From: Planctomycetota bacterium
GTDB taxonomy: Bacteria > Planctomycetota > PUPC01 > JACPCR01
Direction of reading: 5' to 3'
NCBI GenBank assembly: GCA_030740295.1
Contig: JASLXP010000163.1
Location: forward strand, 1-45,722
DNA length: 45,722 bases
The position numbers and the translations under genes were made by a program. This document shows positions 17,643 through 26,641 of the stretch, in pieces (position 1 is the first letter of the stretch; each line of letters starts with the position of its first letter). The notes below the pieces were generated by a model. The model was given only the letters and a program-made list of their open reading frames with translations, was not told where the DNA came from and did not search any database.

Positions 17643-18239
17643 TTCAAACGAAATCTAGTAAGGGTCTTCCAACTGGCCTTTGTTCTCTGCCTTCCTCCCT
17701 CAATTTTCGCGACGGTCCAGCCCACGCTCAAAGAACGGGTTAAGAGGGCCGATGTGGTCGCCATCGGGTATGTGAGGCGGTATGTTGAAAATCAACTGGT
17801 GGTGGCTCTCAGGATCACGAAGGTTCTGAAACCAGTTGCAGAAACATCAGACAAGATACGTCGGCGGGGAGTTGAGTTCGTCTACAACGAGCCAATCAAA
17901 GGAGGCATTAATTGGAGCTACTTTGCCGATTCTCGCGCGGAATGTCTGTTTTTTCTGAGGCGGACAAAGAATGGGGCTCTGACTGTTGCAGATCCTCTTT
18001 TCGGAGTGGAGAAAATGAGGAACTCACTTCGGAAAGAGCTTGAAGATCTGGGCCTGGGCGCGACGCCGACACGATGGACGCGCGTTGCTGGCGTCGTGCT
18101 GTTTTTCCTCGTCGTCAATGTGCTTTTTGTGGCCGTGGTAAGACTTGGCCGCAAGTCGAAGAGGGAGCAGGGAGAGGAGAATGTGGAGGCAACAATGGCG
18201 GCAGAGGATGCCGAAACCGCTAAGGAAGAGATGGAGTAG
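17637..18239 (+). CDS. Hypothetical exported protein with one C-terminal membrane segment
   Basis: The 200-residue product has a signal peptide (hydrophobic 9-24, cleavage near IFATV), an extracytoplasmic domain of about 120 residues, one transmembrane segment (about 149-169, AGVVLFFLVVNVLFVAVV) and a cytoplasmic tail that is first basic (RKSKR) and then strongly acidic. The exported part (ADVVAIGYVRRY ... CLFFLRR) is beta-rich and similar in style to proteins with a short sorting-type membrane anchor, but I recognise no family. It starts 66 bp after the LamG gene on the same strand and converges on the phosphatase gene. Function unknown. Confidence 0.65.
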   Translation: MNFKRNLVRVFQLAFVLCLPPSIFATVQPTLKERVKRADVVAIGYVRRYVENQLVVALRITKVLKPVAETSDKIRRRGVEFVYNEPIKGGINWSYFADSRAECLFFLRRTKNGALTVADPLFGVEKMRNSLRKELEDLGLGATPTRWTRVAGVVLFFLVVNVLFVAVVRLGRKSKREQGEENVEATMAAEDAETAKEEME

Positions 18240-18263
18240 TACTGCCCTGTCGCTGCGAAAGGT

Positions 18264-20171
18264 TCAAACAGATTCAGGTGCTTCGGCCTCTGATCTGTCC
18301 GCGGTTTCCGCCTCCTCTGCCCCTGCTGCCACCGGAAGGGCCAGGCTGATGACGGTGAGGTCGTCCTGGATGTCTCTGTCTTCGATAAAGAATTTCACGT
18401 CTGTGATGAGTTTGTTGACGAACTGGTCAGAGGTGAGCTTCGCGTTCTCCACCATGAATCCCTCGATCCGTTCCATTCCGAATTCTTCATCTGCATTGTT
18501 GGCCGCCTCAGTGATGCCGTCCGTGTACAGTAGCACTCGGTCTCCGGCCTGAATGGTGAATTCTTCCTGTACGATTTTCTTCTTGAAGACATCTGTGGGC
18601 AGAATTCCAATGGCAGTGCCTTGTGGTGTATAGGACTCAATCTCCTCAGTCTCGCTGTTGAATTTCAGTATTGGGTCATGGCCCAGGCGGCAGCAGATTA
18701 CATTTCCGGAATTCGTGTCCACTTCCATATAGACCGCGGTGATAAATCGGCCGCGGGTCAATTCGGGCGACATCAATTGATGCACCATACTGACCACTTC
18801 AAGGGGGCTCTCGGCATAAATGGTCGCTACACGGAAAGCGATCCTTGTCATGGCCATGTAGAGCGCGCCGGGCACCCCTTTGCCTGAGACATCTGCAATC
18901 ACAACCCCCAGCCGGTCCTTGGGCAGCGGTATCAGGTCGAATGCATCGCCGCCTACATCCCTGGCCGGTTCATACTTGGCTGTCAGATCCAAACCGGGAA
19001 GTTGAGGCATTTCCTGTGGCACCAGGTGGGCCTGGACTTCGCGGGCGACTTTGAGGTCCCTGCGCAGGACCTCGGATTCAAGCTCTTTCCGATGCGCGGA
19101 TTTGAGGCTGATGGTCATCTGATTAAAGGCATGTGCCAACACGCCGACCTCATCGCTCGTGCGCACGGTGCTGTGATGATCGAGCTCGCCCTGGGCCACT
19201 ATTTTCACATCCGCCAGCAGATGTTTCAGGGGCCTGTTCACTAGAGCCGAGAGCAGGAATGACAAAATAAGCCCGCAAACCAACGCGACCCCGCAGGAGA
19301 GGATAAGACTCTCGCGCATTCGACCGGCGATCTCCCCCACCCGCTTCGCGGAGAGTGTCAGGTGGGCCATCCCGATCATTTCACCTTTGGTATTACTGAT
19401 CTCCTTACTGAATTTAAAGGCCGGTACGGTAGCCTCGCCCGACTTGTAGTAACCCCGCGTAAACGCGACTCCTCGTACCTGTTGCTCTGTTCCGTCCGCG
19501 CGAATCTTCAGCGGCTGGTTGGATCTTGTGTTGGGGGTGACCAGGAATTGCATGGCCTTGTTTTCTGCCCCCATACCAATGAACTCTCTTCCCTGCTTGG
19601 TATAGGTGATCACTGCATTGAGAACAGTGTTCTGACCTACAGGAAGGAACTGAAGAATCGGTGCCAGCCCTGCTCGTCGTTCAGTCTGGGCCTTTTTACT
19701 TTCCTGCCTGATGCGGGCGATTTCGGCCACGGCACCTTCGATGTTTTTGTTGGCCCCCTGGATGTTCCGGTTGAACTCGTTGATTTTCCCATTGACCCTG
19801 TTGATAAATTGCTCATCGGTCTTCTTGCCACCGATCTTCTTCAATTCAGGAATCAGCGTCGCATTCACTGCTTCCTGGATCTTTGCCATGTCCACGGCCG
19901 CCTTGCTCCTTGCCAGGAGGACCTCCTCTCCGACTGTTGCGAGCGCAGTAACACCTAGTGCTCCGGACCTTTTTATGTCTTCGAAGAGCTCGCCGTGAAA
20001 CCGCTGATAGAGCACAAACCCCAGACCCAGGATGGCACACATCATCGCCAGTGTCAGCACAAGGCTGAACTTGAGCATCAAGGTCAGTTTGGGCTCAAGT
20101 TCTTCTCCCCGCCGGTGATGCCGCCGAATCCTGGCGGTCTCTGTGATCTTCTGTACCTGTTCAGTGTCCAC
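18264..20171 (-). CDS. Membrane SpoIIE/RsbU-type PP2C phosphatase with sensor and HAMP domains
   Basis: The 635-residue protein starts at a GTG. It has a transmembrane segment at about 33-55, a sensor region at 56-287 with a coiled-coil-like helical part, a second membrane segment at about 288-311, a HAMP domain (311-363) and a SpoIIE-type PP2C phosphatase (about 390-620). Metal-binding aspartates are seen in DVGGDAFD (Asp409), ADVSGKG (Asp427), DGITEA and DDLTVI. Such enzymes dephosphorylate a STAS anti-anti-sigma protein in partner-switching control of sigma factors. The divergent STAS gene 250 bp away is the obvious substrate. No anti-sigma kinase is encoded here. Confidence 0.93.
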   Translation of the reverse strand: MDTEQVQKITETARIRRHHRRGEELEPKLTLMLKFSLVLTLAMMCAILGLGFVLYQRFHGELFEDIKRSGALGVTALATVGEEVLLARSKAAVDMAKIQEAVNATLIPELKKIGGKKTDEQFINRVNGKINEFNRNIQGANKNIEGAVAEIARIRQESKKAQTERRAGLAPILQFLPVGQNTVLNAVITYTKQGREFIGMGAENKAMQFLVTPNTRSNQPLKIRADGTEQQVRGVAFTRGYYKSGEATVPAFKFSKEISNTKGEMIGMAHLTLSAKRVGEIAGRMRESLILSCGVALVCGLILSFLLSALVNRPLKHLLADVKIVAQGELDHHSTVRTSDEVGVLAHAFNQMTISLKSAHRKELESEVLRRDLKVAREVQAHLVPQEMPQLPGLDLTAKYEPARDVGGDAFDLIPLPKDRLGVVIADVSGKGVPGALYMAMTRIAFRVATIYAESPLEVVSMVHQLMSPELTRGRFITAVYMEVDTNSGNVICCRLGHDPILKFNSETEEIESYTPQGTAIGILPTDVFKKKIVQEEFTIQAGDRVLLYTDGITEAANNADEEFGMERIEGFMVENAKLTSDQFVNKLITDVKFFIEDRDIQDDLTVISLALPVAAGAEEAETADRSEAEAPESV

Positions 20172-20422
20172 CGTATGGATGTGTGGTGGGGATATGACTT
20201 GCAGAAGGAATTGCCGGGAATAATGCTGTCAACGCAGCAAAATTTCAATTGCCGATCGCTACATTCTTTCAACCTGAAGCCGTCCGGACTGGCGGTCAGA
20301 AGGCGTTCAGTCAAGTGCTTGCCCGCGCGTTGATTGGCCCTATTATAGCCGCCAGCGGGGTGAGGGGGGAAATCAATTTCCAGCCTCAGTTTTCAGGGCC
20401 GGTAAACCAGATATCAGCAAGT
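20172..20422. promoter_or_regulatory. Divergent region between phosphatase and STAS genes
   Basis: A 251-bp spacer must hold both promoters. An open frame from a TTG at 20249 runs into the STAS gene, but its translation is unlike any STAS protein and is not supported. I see no clear promoter or operator motif. Confidence 0.4.
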
Positions 20423-20794
20423 ATGGAACGATTGAAGATCGAGCAAGAAATCGTAGGTGAAGGAGAACAGTCCGTACTCGTACTCACATCAAATGGCTAC
20501 ATTGATGCCAGTAATGTGGATGAGTTTGAATCCCAATTCAATGATGCGCTGGACGGGGATGGCCGGCAGAGCGTCGTGGTCTCACTCGAAGGGGTTGAGT
20601 ACATCAACAGCTCCGGTCTGGGGGTTCTTATCAGTGCCAGCCAGAAGCTCGCCGCGGACGGCTTCTTCTGCCTGGCCGCAGTGCCGGAGAAGATCGCACG
20701 CATCGTCCGCCTGCTTGGTTTTGGGGATGTCGTCAAGATTTTCGATACGGTGGACCAGGCGGTTGCGGCTATCTCTGAAGGCGAGGCTTCGTAG
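20423..20794 (+). CDS. STAS-domain anti-anti-sigma factor
   Basis: The 123-residue protein starting MERLKIEQE is a single STAS domain of normal length. The phosphorylation-site motif EYINSSGLGVLISASQK contains Ser63, matching the regulated serine of SpoIIAA/RsbV proteins. When unphosphorylated, such proteins bind an anti-sigma kinase and release a sigma factor. It is read away from the RsbU-like phosphatase, its likely activator. The start was set by family length; the Shine-Dalgarno is weak (CAGCAAGT before ATG). Confidence 0.9.
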   Translation: MERLKIEQEIVGEGEQSVLVLTSNGYIDASNVDEFESQFNDALDGDGRQSVVVSLEGVEYINSSGLGVLISASQKLAADGFFCLAAVPEKIARIVRLLGFGDVVKIFDTVDQAVAAISEGEAS

Positions 20795-20883
20795 CGCGGC
20801 GATGCATAACATCCCAAGCCGTTGATGGTCTTTCTGCTGGTGGTTCGCAGAGAACCGTTTTGCCTCCCCTCCACCTGGGCCAA

Positions 20884-21579
20884 TCAAGATCCCTCCGGCC
20901 CTACCACCAGTTGCCTGTCCTGGATGATTCGCTCTTTGATGATGAGCGCTAGAGATTCTGCGCTGGACAGGATCAGTTCCGCGCAGTCCAGCTTGGTCTC
21001 TTCGAGTTCCTCGACATCCAGCGGCTGGACGATTTTTGAATCCCAGATCTTTGAGAGCTTTTCGAGATCCTTGTGGATGAGCGCGTTTCGGAGGCGATGC
21101 AGGCGGCGGGTGAAATCCAGGTGCCGCTGCTCCCAGACTTTCATGGATTTGAAAATGAGCGCAAGCTCATCAATGCCCTTCTTCTGGATGTCACGATCCG
21201 TTAGCGATTGCAGAAGCAGATTCTTGCCGAGAAGCGGGTATTTCCTGAAACCGCTCAGATCACGCTTGAGGAAGTACTCGAGTGTATTGTAGCTCTCAAA
21301 AAGACACTCCTTATTGAAGCCCAACGCGTAGAGCGTGATCCCCTTTGTTAGCGTGGAAAGTACGATCACCGTCGTGATGAACCGGTCTTCCATGTCCGGA
21401 CAGATTCTCTCAAGCGTGTGCCTGATCTCCGTGTAGAGCGTTTCCAACCGATCCAGCGAGACGTGGTAACGGCTCTCGATGGCCGCGAGAGCATCCTGGA
21501 ATGCCATGTCCAGGCATTCCTTCGGCGTCTGAGGTTCCCTCCGACTGATCGGCTGGTCCGATGAATTCGGCCTATTCAT
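20884..21579 (-). CDS. Helical protein with HEPN-type RNxxxH motif, unknown function
   Basis: The start ATG at 21579 is preceded by AAGGTGAAAAAG, a good ribosome site, and gives 231 residues. The protein is almost wholly alpha-helical, soluble and without a signal peptide. Near the C-terminal third it has RLRNALIHKD (Arg164, His169), which fits the Rx4-6H motif of HEPN domains, found in toxin RNases and nucleotidyltransferase partners. No antitoxin or nucleotidyltransferase gene adjoins it. The motif is short and could be chance, so HEPN membership is an inference. It is convergent with the STAS gene and divergent from the DsbA-like gene. Confidence 0.7.
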   Translation of the reverse strand: MNRPNSSDQPISRREPQTPKECLDMAFQDALAAIESRYHVSLDRLETLYTEIRHTLERICPDMEDRFITTVIVLSTLTKGITLYALGFNKECLFESYNTLEYFLKRDLSGFRKYPLLGKNLLLQSLTDRDIQKKGIDELALIFKSMKVWEQRHLDFTRRLHRLRNALIHKDLEKLSKIWDSKIVQPLDVEELEETKLDCAELILSSAESLALIIKERIIQDRQLVVGPEGS

Positions 21580-21733
21580 CTTTTTCACCTTATGGGAATG
21601 TGCCGGGATGAGGGATGCACTCCCATTGCCACATCCTCTCATTTGCTCCCAAGTGAGGGGCTAATACTATCAGTTGCGTACCGGATCTGCCGACTGCTCC
21701 TATACGATTTCGCATTTACTGCCCTCTGCTGAC

Positions 21734-22345
21734 ATGTCTCATCTCATCTATGTCGGGGACATCATGTGTTCATGGTGCTGGGGATTCGCACCGGTCCTCC
21801 AGGCCATCCTGGACGAATTCGAACAGCTGCAACTGATAATCGTCCATGGCGGGCTCCGCCCCGGGCCCAAAGCCAAACCGCTCGACGACGATATGCGCGG
21901 CTACCTGAAACATCATTGGACAAGGGTGAACGCGAAGTCCGGCCAACCATTCAACTGGGAGTTTTGTGACCGTGAGAATTTTCTATACGACACCGGCCCA
22001 GCCACAAGGGCCGCGCTCACCATCAGGGAAATGGACGCAGCCCTCGAACACCGATTCTGTTACGGTTTGCAGGAGGCGTTCTACATGAAAAATATCGACA
22101 TTACCGATTGGGACGGAATCCAAACGGTGGTCAATGAAATGGGCGCGGATGCCGATGCATTCAAAGCCAGATTTGATTCAGAGTGGTCACACGAAGCGAT
22201 GTCCGCTGAATTCAACAAGCGAAGAGGATTGGGTGTTCGTAGCTTTCCAACTCTCCTGCTGCGGGAAGCGGACACGGCAGTGCCCATCTCTGTGGGTTAC
22301 CAGGATCTGGATACCGTCCGCGCAGCATTGGCTGACCATCTGTGA
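21734..22345 (+). CDS. DsbA-family (FrnE-like) thioredoxin-fold protein
   Basis: The 203-residue protein begins MSHLIYVGDIMCSWCWGF with the redox pair Cys12-Cys15 in CSWC, the form typical of FrnE/2-hydroxychromene-isomerase-like DsbA relatives. The cis-proline region is RSFPTLLL (Pro172). It has no signal peptide, so it is probably cytoplasmic and acts in thiol-disulfide exchange or as a glutathione-type isomerase. The start was chosen at the ATG at 21734 because upstream codons are unlike the family. It is followed by the RidA-like gene 78 bp on, in the same direction. Confidence 0.88.
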   Translation: MSHLIYVGDIMCSWCWGFAPVLQAILDEFEQLQLIIVHGGLRPGPKAKPLDDDMRGYLKHHWTRVNAKSGQPFNWEFCDRENFLYDTGPATRAALTIREMDAALEHRFCYGLQEAFYMKNIDITDWDGIQTVVNEMGADADAFKARFDSEWSHEAMSAEFNKRRGLGVRSFPTLLLREADTAVPISVGYQDLDTVRAALADHL

Positions 22346-22423
22346 AAAGCGTTGGAGGAATGCGAAGGCGCAAGGTAAAAAAGCGGCCAACATTCTCTTT
22401 CTCATTTTTCTCAGGAGGCAATG

Positions 22424-22864
22424 ATGAGCGCCGAACAGAAAGCAAAAGAACTTGGACTTGAATTCAACGATGACGCAGAACCGGGTTACCTGAAACTGGC
22501 CATCCGGGTCGGAAACATGATCATCACTTCCGGGCACACCTCCACTCTCGAAGGAAAACTCGGGGACGGTCTCGGAGTGGATGAAGGGTATGCAGCCGCA
22601 CGCGACTGTGCGACGAAAGTACTGGCATCCGTTCATGCAGAATTCGGCACTCTCGACGGCCTTCGATGCGTCAAGGTGCTCGGATGCGTGAATTCCGCTC
22701 TCGACTTCACAGACCAGCACCTCGTGATCAACGGCTTTTCAGATCTCATTCATGAGGTCTTCGGCAAAGAAGGCGACGGATACCACGCACGCAGCGCGCT
22801 GGGTTTCGCGCAGCTCCCGACCGGTGCCGCCGTCGAGGTGGAAGCGATCTTTGAGGTCAAGTAG
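22424..22864 (+). CDS. RidA/YjgF-family protein
   Basis: The 146-residue product is a single RidA domain, related to enzymes that hydrolyse reactive enamine/imine intermediates of PLP enzymes. The conserved arginine that binds the carboxylate in active RidA is in HARSALGFAQLP, followed by the usual AVEVEAIFEV end. AGGAGG at 22413-22418 is the best ribosome site in the window; two ATGs follow (22421 and 22424), and spacing favours the second. It is of the longer form (about 150 residues) with an extra N-terminal helix AKELGL. It converges on the cupin gene with 6 bp between stops. Confidence 0.9.
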   Translation: MSAEQKAKELGLEFNDDAEPGYLKLAIRVGNMIITSGHTSTLEGKLGDGLGVDEGYAAARDCATKVLASVHAEFGTLDGLRCVKVLGCVNSALDFTDQHLVINGFSDLIHEVFGKEGDGYHARSALGFAQLPTGAAVEVEAIFEVK

Positions 22865-22870
22865 CGGGCT

Positions 22871-23221
22871 CTAAGCCTTCACGTATTTGTTGAACAGATC
22901 CGCGTAGTCCTCGCGCACGGGACTGAACACATCAAGCACGACAGCCGGGCCATCCACTGGCCTGGCTGAGTGCGGCGTATCCGGCGGAATGATGAACATA
23001 TCACCTGGCGAGCATTGCCGGCTATCACCATCAATCGACAGTTCCATCTTGCCTTTGAGCAGCATGCCAGCCTGTTCATGCGGGTGCTGATGGAGTGGAA
23101 TCTCGCTTCCCTCTTCAAGCTCGAGATAGGAGAGCATGATATTCTCGCCGTAAGGCGTACGAGTGCGGGCGCCTGGCAGGATTTCAAACGGTTCGTATTC
23201 GTCAATATTGATAAATGGCAT
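22871..23221 (-). CDS. Single-domain cupin protein
   Basis: The 116-residue protein is a small cupin with metal-binding histidines in PLHQHPHEQ and a later His in PPDTPHSARP. The glutamate of the first motif is partly replaced, but three His and a Gln/Glu remain. PGDMFIIPP is typical of cupin_2 proteins, some of which (KdgF-like) act on sugar-acid ring opening. The ATG follows CCATCTCCTCCC without a Shine-Dalgarno. It is divergent from the kinase gene, and its leader mirrors the kinase leader. Substrate unknown. Confidence 0.88.
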   Translation of the reverse strand: MPFINIDEYEPFEILPGARTRTPYGENIMLSYLELEEGSEIPLHQHPHEQAGMLLKGKMELSIDGDSRQCSPGDMFIIPPDTPHSARPVDGPAVVLDVFSPVREDYADLFNKYVKA

Positions 23222-23358
23222 GGGAGGAGATGGCTGATGGTTAATAGTTGATGACTGACTGCTGCCTGAGATTATGACGATTTAACGTAGAATCTCGCAT
23301 CAACCATTAACCCTCAACCATCTCCCCCTCAACCATCTCTTCCTGACCATCTCCTCCC
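23222..23358. promoter_or_regulatory. Divergent CU-rich repeat leaders of the cupin and kinase genes
   Basis: Each gene begins right after CCATCTCCTCCC on its own strand. Upstream of this box both leaders contain ATCAACC / ATTAACC-type heptamers, so the spacer is an imperfect inverted repeat (arms about 23222-23257 and 23298-23358) around a unique centre. No Shine-Dalgarno exists on either side. Confidence 0.6.
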
Positions 23359-25380
23359 ATGCCTGAGTTTCCTGAGATTCCCGGCTTCAAGTTCATAAAG
23401 ACTGAAGGCAAGGGACCGGTCGGCACGGTCTTTCGAGGGAGGTCCGAGAAAGGCGGGGCCCTTGTTGCCATCAAGCAGATTTCGAGGCAGCTCACCGCTC
23501 ATCAGAATTTCAGGCGCCGACTGCGTGACGACCTCAAAAGGTTGTCACGCGTTCACCATCCCAACATCGCGCACTCGATCATCCTTGGAAAGGCCGGAGA
23601 TCGGTACTTCAGTATCGGTGAGTATGTCGAAGGCGACACCGTCCGGGAACGCATTCGTGAACAGCATCAGATACCCGAGACCGAGGCGCGCAGTCTGATT
23701 CTGCAGGGCGCACGGGGCCTCGCCGAAGCCCATCACGCGGGGATCCTTCATTACGATCTCAAGCCCTCCAACCTGCTCACTTCCGAGGACGACGAAGTCA
23801 AAGTGACCGATTTCATGCTCGACTACCATCGCTATGTCGGCTCAGTACCAAGCGAACAGGTGTACGAGATGATGGAGTTCCCGCTTTACATGTCACCGGA
23901 AGAGCGGGAGAGAAATCCGCTGACCGAGCGGTCAAACATTTACTCCCTCGGCGCCATTTTTTATCACATGCTTTACGACCAGCCGATGCAATCGATTGGA
24001 GGCGAACGGCTACCCCCGCCAGAGCTGCCCAAAGATCATCAAATCAGCGAGAGCACTCTCGAAATCCTCGACCTGATGCTGGCGGAAGATCCGGACGACC
24101 GCTTCACCGACATGGACGAGGTGGTCCACTCCCTGGAAAAGAAAGCACTTGGCAAAGCTGACCCTCTGGAAATCTCACTCTACGCAGGTGTGGTCATCGT
24201 GTTGATTCTCTCTCTCGGATTGATGGCCCGTGGCATGAGCAAAGTAGAGGAAAGGCCCCAGGTGGAAACACCCGCGACCGGGCCCGCCGAACCGAGTCAG
24301 AGCAGGCATGATGAAATTCTATTCCAGCGAGCGGATGATTACGCGTTTCGGTTTCCAGACCAGACGGCAAAAGCGATCGTCCTGTTTGAAGAAGTCATCC
24401 GTGAATACCCGGGCACGCTCTACGCCACCAATGCCCAGGAACGCATCGATGCCCTGAAGACCCTTCACCTCAAGAAAGAAGAACAGGCATGGAACAAGCT
24501 CAAGCAAGAGATTACCCGCCTGCGGAAACAAGAACTCTATGCACAGATTCGAGAGAGCTCTGATACCTACACTCGCGATCATCCAGACAATCCGTACCAG
24601 GAAAAACTCGAAGTCCTCATAAAAGGCACGAACAGGCAGCAGCAGGAAAGCTACAAGACCATCCGTGAACGTGTTACTGCGCTGATGGCTGATGGTGATT
24701 TCGAACGGGCGGAAAAGGAGCTTAAATTCGTTCGTCGGCATTTCACCGTCCCGGAAGTCATACGCAGGGCGTCGAGCGATCTTGGACAACTGCAGATGGA
24801 AAAGGCCGAGTACGAAATTGAAAAGAACCGGCCGCCTCCCGCAGGGCCTGAAGATGTCCGGTTTAAAAAATTCGCCACGGAGCTCAAGCAGCGACTTTTC
24901 AGGTTTCGTTACCTGACCGCGCAGCGGCTCTGCAAGAGCGCGTCAACAGAATTCAAGGAGAAGGAATGGCTGCAGACCATCTCGCGCTGGCAAGGGCAGA
25001 TTTCCGTCGATCAGGAATTCGTGGACGATCTGTTTCAGCGGATCAAGGGAATGCCCACGAAGCCCTCGATTCACCGCGGCGAGAATACACACACGGTTGC
25101 ATCTGCCGAATGGGGAAGAGTCACCGTCAACGTGGAAAGGAACGTGATATACGGCTGGCGTGCATTTTCAGAGGATGAAATCCTGTCGTTCGTCGGGAAG
25201 CTGACAGACAAGACAAACGCCGACGATCAGCTCAACCTCGCACGCTTCTATTCCCTTCGCGGCCGATGGAAGAAGATGCGCCAGGCAAGCGAACTCGCAC
25301 TCTCGATGAATCCGTCGCTGAAGAAGAAGGCAAAACAACTGGAACCGTCCGTTCAGCTAAAGAGAGTGATGAGTGAGTAA
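23359..25380 (+). CDS. Membrane Ser/Thr protein kinase with atypical catalytic motifs
   Basis: The 673-residue protein has an N-terminal eukaryotic-type kinase domain (10-262), one transmembrane segment (about 272-291) and a long exported C-terminal region rich in helices and TPR-like repeats. The glycine loop GKGPVGTVF and ATP lysine Lys39 (AIK) are intact. HRD is HYD (131-133, DLKPSN follows), DFG is DFM (151-153), and the usual Asp of DIYSLG is Asn (NIYSLG). The key catalytic Asp133 and metal Asp151 remain, so activity is possible but unusual. Its leader is CU-rich repeat DNA and its last codons run into another tandem-repeat array. It may sense an envelope signal; partners are unknown. 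Confidence 0.9.
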   Translation: MPEFPEIPGFKFIKTEGKGPVGTVFRGRSEKGGALVAIKQISRQLTAHQNFRRRLRDDLKRLSRVHHPNIAHSIILGKAGDRYFSIGEYVEGDTVRERIREQHQIPETEARSLILQGARGLAEAHHAGILHYDLKPSNLLTSEDDEVKVTDFMLDYHRYVGSVPSEQVYEMMEFPLYMSPEERERNPLTERSNIYSLGAIFYHMLYDQPMQSIGGERLPPPELPKDHQISESTLEILDLMLAEDPDDRFTDMDEVVHSLEKKALGKADPLEISLYAGVVIVLILSLGLMARGMSKVEERPQVETPATGPAEPSQSRHDEILFQRADDYAFRFPDQTAKAIVLFEEVIREYPGTLYATNAQERIDALKTLHLKKEEQAWNKLKQEITRLRKQELYAQIRESSDTYTRDHPDNPYQEKLEVLIKGTNRQQQESYKTIRERVTALMADGDFERAEKELKFVRRHFTVPEVIRRASSDLGQLQMEKAEYEIEKNRPPPAGPEDVRFKKFATELKQRLFRFRYLTAQRLCKSASTEFKEKEWLQTISRWQGQISVDQEFVDDLFQRIKGMPTKPSIHRGENTHTVASAEWGRVTVNVERNVIYGWRAFSEDEILSFVGKLTDKTNADDQLNLARFYSLRGRWKKMRQASELALSMNPSLKKKAKQLEPSVQLKRVMSE

Positions 25381-25528
25381 TGCGTAATGAGTAATGAGTA
25401 ATGAGCAATGAGTAATGAGGATTCAGGATTCAAGATTCAGGATTCAAGATTCAGGATTCTTTTGCTGTTCAGAGGGAACACGGCCCGCACTTACGTATTA
25501 CGCATTACTCATTACTCATTACTCCCAC
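25376..25528. repeat. Paired tandem-repeat arrays between kinase and moxR genes
   Basis: The left array (25376-25426) is repeated AGTAATG units beginning inside the last codons of the kinase gene. A middle array (25426-25460) repeats GATTCAGGATTCAA. The right array (about 25494-25524) carries the inverse, ATTACGCATTACTCATTACT. Left and right can pair into a long imperfect stem. The same kinds of units occur at 944-1195. There are no spacers of the CRISPR type. Confidence 0.75.
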
Positions 25529-25577
25529 CTCACCAAAGTGACTTCACATGATTCTCAAAGCGATTTACATTGATTAG

Positions 25578-26591
<1,014 letters not shown>

Positions 26592-26641
26592 CCGAGCTCT
26601 TGGCGGCTTTCCAGGAAGATCACTACAGACTATTCCCGTAG

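Noticed and set aside
20249..20422. 58-residue N-terminal extension of the STAS protein
   Set aside because: It would start at TTG, is unlike any STAS protein, and the family length fits the internal ATG.
25376..25528. CRISPR array
   Set aside because: The repeats are 7-14 bp units in direct tandem without unique spacers, and no cas genes are present.
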